Counted from the stretch's first letter, positions 45,965 to 56,177 are shown. The stretch is 64,000 bases of DNA from Lysinibacillus pakistanensis (GCA_001312325.1 BBDJ01000007.1:62001-126000), one strand, 5' to 3'. A program made the numbers and translations. Notes: generated by a model not told the origin, from the sequence alone.

Positions 45965-47055
45965 ATGACACAACTAGATCCAACATTACAAATGTTTAAA
46001 GATTTAACGGATGCGAATGGAATAGCAGGGAATGAACGTGCACCACGCGAGGTCATGAAAAAAATACATTGCACCATATGCAGACTCAGTAGAAACAGAT
46101 AACTTAGGTAGTGTTATCGCAAAAAAAAGTGGGCGATGAAAATGGTCCAAAAATTATGGTGGCAGGGCATTTAGATGAAGTTGGCTTCATGGTTACACAA
46201 ATTGATGATAAAGGGTTTATCAAATTCCAAACTGTAGGTGGCTGGTGGAGCCAGGTAATGCTTGCACAGCGTGTGACAATTACAACTCGTAAAGGTGATG
46301 AAATCATCGGGGTAATTGGTTCAAAGCCACCACATATTTTACCAGCAGATGTACGAAACAAAGTAGTAGACATTAAAGATATGTTTATTGATGTGGGTGC
46401 AGCTTCAAAGGAAGAAGTGCTTGAATGGGGCGTGCGTCCTGGTGATATGGTAACACCATATTTTGAATTTAATGTTATGAAAAACGACAAGTATCTTTTA
46501 GCAAAGGCATGGGATAACCGTATTGGCTGTGCAATTGCTATTGATGTTATGAAAGCGTTACAAAATGAAAAACATCCTAATATCCTCTATTCTGTAGGGA
46601 ATGTACAAGAAGAAGTCGGTCTTCGAGGTGCAAAAACAGCTACTCATAAAATTCAGCCTGATATTGGCTTTGCTGTCGATGTAGGTGTAGCAGGGGACAC
46701 GCCAGGGGTAACAGCGAAGGAATCAACAAGTAAAATGGGCGCTGGTCCACAAATTGTTGTCTATGATGCATCAATGGTATCCCACCGTGGCTTACGCGAA
46801 TTCGTATTAGATGTGGCTGACGAGCATAATATTCCATATCAATTCGAGACAATGGCTGGTGGAGGTACAGACGCAGGCTCCATTCACGTAACAGCTAACG
46901 GCATACCTGCACTATCAATCGGTATTGCAACACGCTATATTCACTCACATGCAGGTATTCTACATCGTGATGATTATGATAATGCTGTAAAATTAATGGT
47001 AGAAGTTATAAAAAAATTAGACAGAGATGCAGTTAATCAAATTATATTTGACTGA
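45965..47055 (+). CDS. ysdC: M42 family glutamyl/deblocking aminopeptidase
   Basis: Cytoplasmic metal-dependent aminopeptidase that forms tetrahedral complexes in characterised relatives. Metal and catalytic motifs: [12 protein letters not shown] (His, Asp), [10 protein letters not shown] (bridging Asp), [13 protein letters not shown] (Glu pair), [12 protein letters not shown] and the late [10 protein letters not shown] with His. GTAGGAGGCAAAAGG precedes the ATG. Extra A bases at 46058-46064 and 46121-46128 split it; corrected length 362. Matches B. subtilis ysdC by position. Confidence 0.92.
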
Positions 47056-47072
47056 TACTGCTAATATGGTTT

Positions 47073-47105
47073 AGCCTTCTAACAAAATGTTAGGAGGCTT
47101 TTTTT
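47073..47105 (+). terminator. Terminator of ysdC
   Basis: AGCCTTCTAAC pairs with GTTAGGAGGCT, followed by T7. Confidence 0.92.
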
Positions 47106-47214
47106 CACGGTTCCAAGACCAATTAACTTGCTTAAAAGAATAAAAAAAGGACTTCCGATAATGAAGATTAATGAAAACACAAGTCAAGTCAAACTCTTAA
47201 GGAATAATAGTTTC

Positions 47215-47533
47215 TTATGAAAAATTTTCCTCTATATTGCCATAAATTTCATAAGCAAAATAGCCAAGTAGTAAGCCTATTCCTGAGCCAAAACTTATTG
47301 TAGATAATAATGAAATTGAGAAAAACATGCTAAGAATCAAACCAATTGCACAGCCAACAAGCATGCCTAGTGGTATTAAACTATCTAATAAGATTTGAGC
47401 GCCTCTTGATTTTTTTCTTACCTAATTTTCCCTGCTTATGTTTTTGCTCAAGCCTTTTAACAACAAAGACCACAATTCCTCCAATTATTGCAATGGGTAG
47501 AACAATACCTACAAGTTCCATGAATAATTCCAT
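47215..47533 (-). CDS. Small membrane protein, unknown
   Basis: 105 residues after removing one extra T from the run at 47409-47415. ATG at 47533 follows AAAGGGGA. Three hydrophobic parts (LVGIVLPIAIIGGIVVFVV; PLGMLVGCAIGLILSMFFSISLL; GSGIGLLLGYFAYEIYG) flank a lysine-rich loop (KRLEQKHKQGKLGKKK). I do not recognise the family. First of three small membrane genes in one direction. Confidence 0.65.
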
Positions 47534-47588
47534 GCTGTAATCCCCTTTCATTTATTCCTATATCAATAAGGAAATTCAGGGTACAACT

Positions 47589-47768
47589 CTATTGTTGTTT
47601 CTTCCATTTATATGGGACATTTGACCAATCATACAATAGTGAAAACAGAAATATTAAAATTGTGATTGTTATTGTTTCTCCCCACTTAATGTCATTTTGA
47701 AAAATTGATTTACATCCAATTGTTACTATGAAAAATAACAACGCAAATCGAATGTTTTTCTTTATCAT
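47589..47768 (-). CDS. Small membrane protein of 59 residues, unknown
   Basis: ATG ATA AAG at 47768 follows AGGGGAATGT. The product has a hydrophobic N-terminus ending in a Cys (FALLFFIVTIGC) and a second segment (ITITILIFLFSLLYDW), finishing with a basic tail YKWKKQQ. The first part resembles a lipobox only weakly. No family recognised. Intact frame. Confidence 0.5.
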   Translation of the reverse strand: MIKKNIRFALLFFIVTIGCKSIFQNDIKWGETITITILIFLFSLLYDWSNVPYKWKKQQ

Positions 47769-47917
47769 ACATTCCCCTCTTTTCGTTTTTTTTACCTGCC
47801 ATTTTGTTTACCGTTACTTTGTTAAAATGTAGAGAATTCACAAATAGTGGTGTAGGAAGTATCTATATGTAACAAATAATATTGACTGTTTCTTATAGGC
47901 GATAATTGCCCTATTAT

Positions 47918-48076
47918 TCAATGTCTTTTTCGTTCAATTGTTTTCACAATCATTAAGCAGATAATACTTGTAAATGCTATTACATACCATATCGTTTTAG
48001 AGGAGTTTCCCCAAGAGCTAACCATTGCAATAAAAATTAAGATTAGTAATAAAGTATAAACTAAATAACTTTGCAT
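47918..48076 (-). CDS. Small membrane protein of 52 residues, unknown
   Basis: ATG at 48076 has GGAGG at ideal spacing (upstream alternative starts lack it). Two hydrophobic segments (LVYTLLLILIFIAMVSSW and TIWYVIAFTSIICLMIV) end in the basic tail KTIERKRH. Intact frame; family unknown. The 327-base gap 48077-48403 beyond it shows no gene. Confidence 0.55.
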   Translation of the reverse strand: MQSYLVYTLLLILIFIAMVSSWGNSSKTIWYVIAFTSIICLMIVKTIERKRH

Positions 48077-48403
48077 AATTAACCTCCAAATTGCCCTTGT
48101 CATAACTGATTTAAAATTATCTCTTATAGAAATCGTAACATAGTGGCGTATTAATTGGTAGGTAAATGGAAAAATCTAACGAGTAATATTGATAGTTACA
48201 TGAACTGAGTAACAGCTTGTGTACGTTAAGTTAGCTTATGACAAGAACAATAGCTAGCTTCTAAAAGCATTTATCGAGCCTATGAACTATTGAGAATGAG
48301 TGAAGGAATTGACAAGTGTACGTTATGTATAGAAGCTACAAGAGTGTTCTTGTGAAGAATAGGGTAATTCCTTTTATTCCATTCAAGAAACACCCCATTT
48401 TCT

Positions 48404-49405
48404 CTATAAAGAATTTTGTAAAAGCTGTAAGATATCTTTTCCCATATGAACAGGATTTGTTGCTAGTATAGGGGATCGATAATTGGATAGAATCACGACA
48501 CCTGTTTGCTGTTTTTTATTAAATCCTAGATAACTAGAGAAGCCTTTCGTTGACCCGTTATGCCAAAAAAATATCGTCTTCAAGTATCCACCCTAGTCCG
48601 ATGCTTATATATTTTGAAATAGTATGAGTAGCTTGGTGTGTTAATTGATAGCCTGAATTTTGATTGCCAACATGTATTTTTATAAATTTTAATAAATCAT
48701 CAACTGTGGATCGAATAGCGCCCGCTGCCATAAATTCATTCATTTGAAGTGGAGGCTTGTTATGTCCACGAACAGAGTAACCCTCTAATATGGCACCTTC
48801 TTTAGAGGAGGGGATAGAAATAAAGGTGTTCGTTAAATTTAAAGGCTCTACGATTCTACGTGTGATAGCTGTTTCAAAGTCGGTATGAAGTTCATTTGCT
48901 AATAAATATCCTAAAAATCCCATTCCTACATTAGAATACCTAACTTAGCTTTAGGCTCATGTGTATGGGTTTTAAAATAATGTATTGTCTCATTCAATGA
49001 GTAGGGACAAAAAGGGTCACGAGGTGTTTGGCTATCAAAAAGATTATAGATGTTCTTCAGTACACCTATTCCCGGTAGACCAGATGTATGATTTGCCAGA
49101 TGCCTCAAAGTAACAGGGTGATTATCAGGAATTGCAGAAAAATATTTGCCGATAGAGTCTTCAACCTTCACGATTCCTTCTTGAATCATCTCCCCAAACA
49201 TGGATGTTGTTAAAACTTTAGAGATTGACCCAATTTCATAGATATAGGGCTTTTTATCATATGTGACATTTGAGCCGTTGAATATAAAAGTAGCGTATTG
49301 GTCACGACAAAAAAAACACCAATGGATAAAGTTACATTCGGACGAGGCTTTATGTAAGGATAAGCAATTTTAAAAATATCCTTTTTTTAAATCATTTAAA
49401 TCCAC
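48404..49405 (-). CDS. Serine hydrolase, class C beta-lactamase/PBP-like
   Basis: Beta-lactamase-fold serine hydrolase of about 332 residues. Catalytic signatures: SxxK as GSISKV, YxN as LGYSNVGMG, and the third motif as HNG in FWHNGSTKGF; LANHTSGLPG is typical of the class C/esterase branch. It has no signal peptide, so a cytoplasmic esterase or D-aminopeptidase-like role is as likely as antibiotic resistance. Start GTG at 49405 follows AAGGGAGGAA, which overlaps the stop of the upstream MarR gene. Errors: extra T at 49382-49388, a run at 49309-49316 off by two (or short by one), a lost base near 48948, extra base at 48564-48570. Confidence 0.8.
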
Positions 49406-49418
49406 AAATATTCCTCCC

Positions 49419-49871
49419 TTAATCGCTATTTTTTTGTGCATTAGAGACAATAGCATGTAGTTTCATGAAAATTTCTTTTAATTGCAGCAAATCTCCTTTA
49501 GGGAGCTGTGAATAGTATTTATTGATAATAGCTAGCTCAATTTCTTCCTGCTTCTGAAAATAATCATGACCTCTCGTATCCAACTCGATAATGATTTCTC
49601 TGCGATCCTTTTTACTTATGGATCTTTTTATAAAGCCCTCCTGTTCTAGTCTTCCTACTAATTGACTAACAGCACTAGCAGATGTTCCCATCAGTTTTGC
49701 TAATTCGAAGGTTTGCAAGGGACCATGTGATTGAAGAAGACTTAAGAATAATGCTTGCTTTGTAGTTAATGTTTCGTCTAACAGGGTGGAGAATTCTTCT
49801 GTTAGCATTACATTTGTTTCATATTCTATTTGGTTCAGCTCTTTCACAAGTTGTATAAGCTCTTTCTCCAT
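49419..49871 (-). CDS. MarR family transcriptional regulator
   Basis: 150-residue winged-helix regulator: TTKQALFLSLLQSHGPLQTFELAKLMGTSASAVSQLVGRLEQEGFIKR with the wing SKKDRREIIIEL (quoted in parts). ATG 49871 has AGGCGG at good spacing; an upstream GTG is less likely. It is transcribed just ahead of the serine hydrolase, 13 bases apart, so it probably controls that gene and itself. Ligand unknown. Confidence 0.88.
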   Translation of the reverse strand: MEKELIQLVKELNQIEYETNVMLTEEFSTLLDETLTTKQALFLSLLQSHGPLQTFELAKLMGTSASAVSQLVGRLEQEGFIKRSISKKDRREIIIELDTRGHDYFQKQEEIELAIINKYYSQLPKGDLLQLKEIFMKLHAIVSNAQKNSD

Positions 49872-49894
49872 TTGTTTCACCGCCTAAATAGTTA

Positions 49895-49919
49895 ATGTGC
49901 ATTAATTATAAATGTGCAT
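49895..49919. promoter_or_regulatory. Candidate MarR operator
   Basis: ATGTGCAT occurs twice (49895-49902 and 49912-49919), 17 bases apart, in the region between the MarR gene and argF; its core TGCA is self-complementary. MarR proteins bind such repeats near their own promoters. Position is the main support. Confidence 0.45.
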
Positions 49920-49969
49920 GAAAGATAATGCAAATAATTTATAGAATATGATTGTTAAAAATAGAATTA

Positions 49970-50049
49970 TGCATAAATATTCAAAGAGACGCATTTTTGA
50001 CATATTTTATTGTCAATTTCTAATTTTTAAAAATAAACATAAAAATTCA
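49970..50049 (+). promoter_or_regulatory. Two ARG-box-like sites upstream of argF
   Basis: TGCATAAATATTCA (49970-49983) and AACATAAAAATTCA (50036-50049) fit the AhrC/ArgR half-pattern TGAATwwwwATTCA at 12-13 and 11 of 14 positions. The second abuts the promoter at 50051. Repression of argF by arginine is inferred. Confidence 0.55.
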
Positions 50050-50050
50050 G

Positions 50051-50078
50051 TTGATTTTATATTTATGCATGCTATACT
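50051..50078 (+). promoter_or_regulatory. Promoter of argF
   Basis: TTGATT (50051-50056) and TATACT (50073-50078) are 16 bases apart, 35 bases before the argF start and adjacent to an ARG-box-like site. Confidence 0.6.
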
Positions 50079-50112
50079 TATTTCAACAGCAACAGAACAA
50101 GGAGCGAAGGCT

Positions 50113-51078
50113 ATGAAATTACTTGAGGAAGTACAGTTAAAGTTAGTGTCTAGCTTAAAGGGTAAAGACCTACTAACTTTGTTAGACTATACAAGTGAAG
50201 AGGTTCAACAGTTAGTGGAATTAGCAACACAACTGAAAATTATAACAAAAGAAGGAAAATGTCCAAGGCTATTAGAAGGTAAAACACTTGGCATGATTTT
50301 TGAAAAACATTCAACTCGTACTCGTATTTCTTTTGAGGTAGGCATGAATCAATTGGGCGGAAAAGGTATGTTTATGCATGCGCGTGATTTGCAGATTGGA
50401 CGTGGTGAATCAATCTATGATACAGCACATGTACTGTCAGGCTATTTAGATGGTATTATGATTCGAGCAAATTCCCATGCTATGGTGAAGGAGCTTGCCG
50501 AGCATGCAACTATCCCAGTTATTAATGGACTAACAGATATTTATCACCCATGTCAGGCATTGGCGGATTTAGAAACAATCGCTGAGAATAAAGGTGAACT
50601 AAAAGGACTTAAAATTGCATATGTTGGAGATGGCAACAACGTGGCGCACTCATTAGTAGTCGCTTCTGCACATGTAGGAATGAACGTGGCAGTGGCAACG
50701 CCTGTCGGCTATGAATGTGATACAGAGGTTATCGCAAAAGCACAAGCTATCGCAGCAGCAAATGGCAGTACCATTACAATCACGAATGATCCAGTAGAAG
50801 CGGTGTTAAATGCGGACGTAGTATATGCAGATGTTTGGACATCCATGGGACAAGAAGAAGAAGCTGCAAAACGTCTTCAAGACTTTGCGGGTTATCAAAT
50901 TAATGATGAACTTGTTTCCTATGCAAAGCCAAATTATATGTTTTTACACTGCTTACCTGCACATCGTGAAGAGGAAGTAGCGACATCTGTTATTGATGGC
51001 CCTAATTCTTACATCTTTGAGCAAGCAGAAAACAGACTACATGCACAAAAAGCAGTACTTGCATCTATTTTAGCTTAA
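50113..51078 (+). CDS. argF: Ornithine carbamoyltransferase
   Basis: Makes citrulline from ornithine and carbamoyl phosphate. Carbamoyl-phosphate site [14 protein letters not shown], then [10 protein letters not shown], the HPCQALADL motif, [13 protein letters not shown] and the ornithine-binding [12 protein letters not shown] are all present. 321 residues, intact. GGAGCGAAGG precedes the ATG. No arginine deiminase genes or other arg genes lie nearby; with the ARG-box-like sites this favours the biosynthetic enzyme over the catabolic ArcB. Confidence 0.93.
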   Translation: MKLLEEVQLKLVSSLKGKDLLTLLDYTSEEVQQLVELATQLKIITKEGKCPRLLEGKTLGMIFEKHSTRTRISFEVGMNQLGGKGMFMHARDLQIGRGESIYDTAHVLSGYLDGIMIRANSHAMVKELAEHATIPVINGLTDIYHPCQALADLETIAENKGELKGLKIAYVGDGNNVAHSLVVASAHVGMNVAVATPVGYECDTEVIAKAQAIAAANGSTITITNDPVEAVLNADVVYADVWTSMGQEEEAAKRLQDFAGYQINDELVSYAKPNYMFLHCLPAHREEEVATSVIDGPNSYIFEQAENRLHAQKAVLASILA

Positions 51079-51124
51079 ATTTTTGACATATGCTTCTCGG
51101 GTTGAGAAGTACTATATATACAGA

Positions 51125-51275
51125 GTTCACATTGATAACAGAGGGTGTCAATGTGAATATCATAACAGTGGCCTACAGACAGAGGGATGTAAGCTACGCG
51201 CGATGTACGTTGTCAAGATGGATGGCCACATCGCTACATAGTAAAGTAACCTGGGAGACGCTAGGTTACTTTTTT
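51125..51275 (+). ncRNA. Structured RNA region and terminator behind argF
   Basis: Three stems follow argF: TTCACATTGA/TCAATGTGAA (51125-51156, perfect 10 pairs), a long-range GTGGCC/GGCCAC pair (51167-51228) enclosing 50 bases with inner pairing possibilities, and a terminator (AGTAACCT/AGGTTACT then T7, 51244-51275). No coding frame explains it. It could be a 3' UTR, a small RNA, or an undescribed leader with its gene lost. I have not folded it computationally. Confidence 0.5.
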
Positions 51276-51387
51276 TGTTGTGTTATTTTTCAAACAAGTA
51301 TATTACCTAGTTTTCCAATCTTATTATAGAGAATAAAAGTATTTATCTATATAATAAGATAAATAAATAATTGGGGGAGGCCTTCAA

Positions 51388-52293
51388 ATGAATATTGATC
51401 ATATCGAGGCATTTTTATATGTCGTGCATTATAAAAGTATCCATAAGGCTGCTAATGCGTTATTTTTATCTCAGCCGACTGTAACTGCGCGCATTAAATC
51501 ATTAGAACGAGAACTAAATGTTGAATTATTTCATCGAGATGGGCGAAGTGTAATTTTATCAGATAAGGGCAAGGATTTTTTTACCATTCGCGACACAAAT
51601 TGTGCAAACCTTCCAACAGGGAAAAAAAGCAGTTAGAGGAAACTCAGGAGACTGATGAAGTGTGCATTGGTACTAATGGAGTGACTGCACAATATTTTTT
51701 TAGCGTACGCATTACCTAAATGGAAGGAAAGCTATCCGCATTTACGCTTTCAAATTGTAACAGGGTCAACAAATATAATATTAGAAAAGCTACAAAGTCA
51801 TCAAATCCATTTTGGCCTTATTCAATATGTGCATCGAGAAGGGATTGGTAATGAGCTATTATTAAGTAATGCTGTTAAACTCGTGATGCATCGTGAACAT
51901 TCTTTTCAGCAGAATACGCTAATTAAAGTAAGGGAATTAGCTCAGCAAAAAATGGTGTTTTTTTGAATGTGGAGCCTTTGATTGGAATTATGTTCATAAG
52001 CTATTTGAGGTGGAGGGTGTCACTGCAAATATAGAAGTGCGTACAGATCATTTAGAAGTAGCGAAAGAATTTATACGGACAAAAGAATATATGAGTTTTT
52101 TTACCACATCTCTGTGTAAAAAAGGAGCTTGAAAGTGGTGAGTTTGTAGAGATTGATGTCAAGCACTTACTGGATATGAATCAACATATTTTTTTTAACT
52201 TATAACAATAAAGATACACTAGCTCCAGCCTTTTGGGAAAAGGTAATAGAAACTGCTGAGCAATTTGAAAGCAGCTATGAAAAAATAGATTGA
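51388..52293 (+). CDS. LysR family regulator (YtlI-like)
   Basis: N-terminal LysR helix-turn-helix (MNIDHIEAFLYVVHYKSIHKAANALFLSQPTVTARIKSLE, in parts) and a periplasmic-binding-protein-like effector domain. Six A/T runs carry one extra base each (51577-51583, 51621-51627, 51696-51702, 51958-51964, 52096-52102, 52187-52194); the corrected protein has 299 residues, the family norm. GGGGGAGG precedes the ATG. It stands directly upstream of and in line with a sulfur cluster that resembles the B. subtilis ytmI operon controlled by the LysR protein YtlI, so it is probably its activator. Confidence 0.85.
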
Positions 52294-52415
52294 TAAAATA
52301 TTTTATCAAACAGTAAATTTTTTTTCTATTATGTAGCCTATTGCATATTGCAGCGTTGAGCTGTAATATCTTCCTCAACCCTAATTTATTTATGGAGTAT
52401 TATTTTTTTTATCTA

Positions 52416-52438
52416 AAACATACTTAACCACTATGTTT
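52416..52438 (+). promoter_or_regulatory. Inverted repeat upstream of the sulfur cluster
   Basis: AAACATA and TATGTTT are separated by nine bases, 17 bases before the ribosome site of the first monooxygenase gene. Such a dyad (T-n11-A type overall) is a candidate binding site for the neighbouring LysR regulator. Confidence 0.4.
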
Positions 52439-52469
52439 AGTAAAAATAAAGTTTGAGGAGGAAATGAAT

Positions 52470-53804
52470 ATGGTGAGACAGGACAAAATTCGATTTGGAG
52501 CAATTATTCACGGTGTAGGTGGCAATATTTCAAGCTGGCGTCATCCAAAGGTAGCAAGTAATCAAAGTGTAAGCCTACCATTTTACATCCAGCAGGCACA
52601 AAAGGCAGAGCAAGGGAAATTTGATGTAGTGTTTATTGCAGATGGTTTGTTTATCAACGAAAAATCCATTCCTCATTTTTTTTAAATCGCTTTGAGCCAA
52701 TAACAATTTTATCAGCATTAGCAGTAGCAACAAAAAAACATTGGGCTAGTTGGCACAGTATCTACCTCCTACAGTGAACCTTTTACAGTTGCACGTCAAT
52801 TTGCCTCTTTGGATCATATAAGTGGAGGACGTGCTGGATGGAATGTTGTGACAACTCCTTTAGAAAGCACTGCCTTAAATTACAATAAAACAATAGAACA
52901 GCATCCTAGTCACGCAGAGCGCTATCAAATTGCTGAAGAATATTTAGAAGTGGCTAAGGCTTATGGGATTCATGGGACGATGATGCTTTTATTGCAGATG
53001 TAGAACAGGATGTGTTTTTTTGATCCACATAAACTACATACCTTACACCATAAGGGGCAATATTTTTCTGTACAGGGACCACTTAATATTGCACGCTCTA
53101 GGCAAGGTCAGCCTGTTATTTTTCAGGCTGGCTCGTCTGATGCAGGTATCCGTTTAGCGGCTAAGGATGCAGATGCAATTTTTACACATGGTGCATCTTT
53201 AGATGAGGCACAGAAATTTTATCAAAGGGTTAAGACAGAGGCTATTGCATTTGGACGTAATCCACAGGAAATTAAAATCTTCCCAGGAATATCTCCAATT
53301 ATTGGTGAATCGCTGGAGGAGGCTGAAGCTAAATATCAGGAAATCGTGGAACTGGTATCCATAGAACGTGCACTTGCTTATGTAGGACGATACTTTGATC
53401 ATCATGATTTTACACAGTATGATGTGGATGCTCCATTCCCAGAGCTTGGTGATATAGGAGCAAATAGCTTTAGAAGTACAACCGATTATATAAAAAAATA
53501 TGCCAAACAAGAAGGACTGACATTACGACAAGTTGCTTTACGTGAGGCAACACCAAAAACAGCTTTCTTCGGAACAGCCGAGCAAGTCGCTGATCTAGTG
53601 CAGGAATGGTTTGAAAAGGAGGCAGCGGATGGCTTTATTATTGCTGTAACTGTACCTGGTGCACTTGACGATTTTATAGATAAGGTTGTACCAATTTTAC
53701 AAGCAAGAGGGCTTTATCGTGAAGAGTATGAAGCGGATACATTACGTGGCAATTTAGGTTTACCATTTAAGGAAAGCCGTTATGTTAAACATACTGTCTC
53801 TTAA
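52470..53804 (+). CDS. ytnJ: FMN-dependent monooxygenase, NtaA/SnaA/DszA family
   Basis: Two-component luciferase-like monooxygenase of 443 residues after correction. Family motifs: [10 protein letters not shown] with [56 protein letters not shown] (in parts), [30 protein letters not shown] and [18 protein letters not shown]. Relatives oxidise N- or S-containing compounds such as nitrilotriacetate and dibenzothiophene; B. subtilis YtnJ serves use of methionine/cysteine derivatives. I choose ATG 52470 because GAGGAGG fits it better than ATG 52464. The T run at 52675-52682 is off by two, A run 52731-52737 and T run 53014-53020 have one extra, and one G is missing near 52962. Confidence 0.88.
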
Positions 53805-53854
53805 AACCTAGAAAATTGATTTGAATAAAAATAAAAAGATTAAGGAGGCAATAT

Positions 53855-54856
53855 ATGAGCTATTCACTAGGTATATTAGATCAAAGTCCGATTATCGAGG
53901 GTGCAACAAATGAGCAGACCTTGCAAAAGACAGTGGCACTCGCACAAAAAGCTGAGAAATTAGGCTACTCACGCTTTTGGGTATCGGAGCACCATCATAC
54001 AGATTCATTAGCAGGAACATCTCCTGAAGTATTAGTATCTTATTTACTAGCTAAAACAAAATCAATCAACATTGGATCGGGTGGGGTTATGCTACAGCAT
54101 TATAGCCCCTATAAAGTAGCGGAAAATTTCCACGTTTTAGCATCCTTGGAGCCGGGTCGAGTGGATTTGGGTATTGGAAAGGCACCTGGAGGCTTACCTC
54201 TTTCTACAAAGGCCCTCCAATATGGCACGCTCAATAATGGAGGAGATTTTAAGGAAAGATTAATATTTTTACAGCAATTAATTGAGCAATCAATACCAAA
54301 TGAGCACGAATTATATGGCATACAAGCAACGCCTATTCCGAAGATAAAGCCAACATTATTTTTACTTGGTGCTAGCCAGAAAGTGCTGCTCTTGCAGGTA
54401 AACTAGGAATTGCATTCGTCTTTGCTCGATTTATTAATAGCGATAATAATGTTTTGGCACAAGCAGCTAAAACCTATCGCAGTCACCATCCAAACGGCCA
54501 TTTTGCGATTTCCATTGCCACACTTGCTGCCCCAAGCAAAGAGGAGGCGAAAGAGCTGGTAGGTGATCAAAAAAATTACAAAGGTACATTTAGCAAGTGG
54601 CAGAAGTGTGACACTACAATCAGTAGAGCTAGCAGAGAAATTTGGTCAGGAATCTGGAGAGGAATATACGATTGAGCAGTATGAGGCTGATATTTTATAT
54701 GGTACAGCTGAAGAAATTAAAGCCAATTTAGATGACTACCATGTGAACTACCAAATCGATGAATTTATTTTGCATACGCCTGTCTTAAAGGATTTTGAGC
54801 GTGAGCGATCTTTTGAGCTATTGAGTCCAGTACATTTAAAAAAAACGGTTAGTTAA
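53855..54856 (+). CDS. ytmO: Luciferase-like flavin monooxygenase (YtmO-like)
   Basis: Single-component-type bacterial luciferase family protein, 333 residues. The N-terminus SLGILDQSPIIEG and RFWVSEHHHTDSLAGTSPEVLVSYLLAKT, GSGGVMLQHYSPYKVAENFHVL and RVDLGIGKAPGG are typical of the LLM class. A lost C near 54379 (expected LGASPESAALAG) and an extra A at 54570-54576 break it. AAGGAGG precedes the ATG. It lies 50 bases after the NtaA-like gene; neighbours suggest a role in oxidising organosulfur compounds. Confidence 0.87.
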
Positions 54857-54869
54857 GGAGGAAAACATC

Positions 54870-55146
54870 ATGACAAAAAAATAGAGATGTAATAATTTGG
54901 TCGAAGCAGGGCTGTAGCTACTGTAATGAGGTAAAAGCCTATTTACAAGAGGAGGGTATACCTTATAAAACAGTGGACGTAACGCATAATGATGCTTTCC
55001 GTGATATTCTCGATACAAAATATGGAATTCGTTATGTACCCGTTGTAGAAATTGGCTCAAGTGAAGACGGTATCTATCAAGCCATTACAGAACTTGGTAT
55101 AGAGCATTTAAAGGCAGCACTAGCTGAAGAAAAAATACAGTCATAA
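54870..55146 (+). CDS. ytnI: Glutaredoxin-like protein (YtnI-like)
   Basis: 91-residue thioredoxin-fold redox protein with the active-site CSYC in IIWSKQGCSYCNEVKAYL, the cis-proline YVPVVEI and ALAEEK at the C-terminus. AAGGAGGAAAACATC precedes ATG 54870. One extra A at 54874-54880 creates a stop at codon 5, which hides the gene. Third gene of the cluster, 13 bases after ytmO. A reductant for the neighbouring monooxygenases or for disulfide substrates such as cystine is inferred. Confidence 0.85.
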
Positions 55147-55211
55147 AACATATAAAATTAATCGTATTTAGTAGCACGTTTAAACTAATGGGCGCCCTTT
55201 ACAGAAATCAT

Positions 55212-55239
55212 GCATGTTCTCAAAAAAGAGCTAACATGC
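55212..55239 (+). other. Hairpin in the ytnI-transporter gap
   Basis: GCATGTT and AACATGC, with CTC/GAG extending inward, form a stem without a T tract. The 175-base gap may let transcript abundance differ between the two halves of the cluster. Confidence 0.45.
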
Positions 55240-55321
55240 CCAATTTGGGATTAAAAAAATTTCACTCTGTTTTAAATACTACTATTCAGCTAAGTTTACA
55301 TTGATAAAAGCGAGGGATATT

Positions 55322-56152
55322 ATGAAAAAAATAACACTTTTAAGTTGTTTGCTACTGTTAATGTTGCTTTTAACCGCTTGTGCAGGCACTGAAAAGCTTG
55401 AAGGAGATACAAATAAGAATGATACAGCACAGAGTGGAAAGAAAGTTCAAAAAAATTATTGTTGGTACAGGTACACAATTTCCAAATATCTGCTTCTTAG
55501 ATGACAAAGGAAATTTGACTGGTTATGATGTGGAGCTTGTTCGTGCAATTGATGAGAAGCTACCAGAATATGAGTTTGAATTTAAAACAATGGAATTCTC
55601 AAATTTATTGCTAAGTTTGGAAACAAGAAAAATTGATTTTGTTGCACATCAAATGGAAGTCAATAATGAGCGTGAGGAGAAGTTTCTATTTAATAAAGAG
55701 CCCTATAATGTATTCCCATTAAAGGTAACTGTTACTGCAAAAAAACGATGATATTCAATCTATTGACGATTTAAAAGGAAAAAAATGTGAGTGTTTCTCC
55801 AACTAGTAATTCAGCTGTCTTTATTGAGAAATACAATAAGGAACACGATTTAGGTGCAAATATCATCTATTCATCAGGCTCAGTTGATGTTAATAATCAA
55901 CTTGCGACGGGGCGTGTGGATGCTATTATAACAACACCATTTGCAGTGAAGTATTATAACGAAAACAATGAAGCACAGCAAAAGGTAGTGGGAGACGCAT
56001 TATTAAATTCAAAAGTGTATTTCTTATTAAATAAAGATGAGATTACCCTACAGCAACGACTTGATGATGCTATTCGTGAATTAAAGGAAGATGGTGTTAT
56101 TAGTGAGCTAAGTAAAAAGTGGTTAGGTGATGATTATACCGTGGACTTTTAA
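55322..56152 (+). CDS. Amino-acid ABC transporter substrate-binding lipoprotein
   Basis: Lipoprotein with signal peptide and lipobox (LLTAC, mature Cys at residue 20), followed by a family-3 solute-binding fold: GTQFPNICFLDDKGNLTGYDVELVRAI, ETRKIDFVAHQMEVN, DDLKGKNVSVSPTSNSAVFIEKYN (in parts) and ELKEDGVISELSKKWLG. Three extra A bases (55449-55455, 55739-55745, 55782-55788); corrected length 275. GAGGGATATT precedes the ATG. Resembles TcyJ/TcyK, the cystine/sulfur-amino-acid binding proteins of B. subtilis, where there are two; here only one. Confidence 0.86.
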
Positions 56153-56177
56153 TTAAAACAGAGAGGGTGAAGGAAGT

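Noticed and set aside
51090..51329. 79-codon frame after argF
   Set aside because: No ribosome site, runs through the terminator hairpin, and composition looks non-coding; the hairpin structure is the better explanation.
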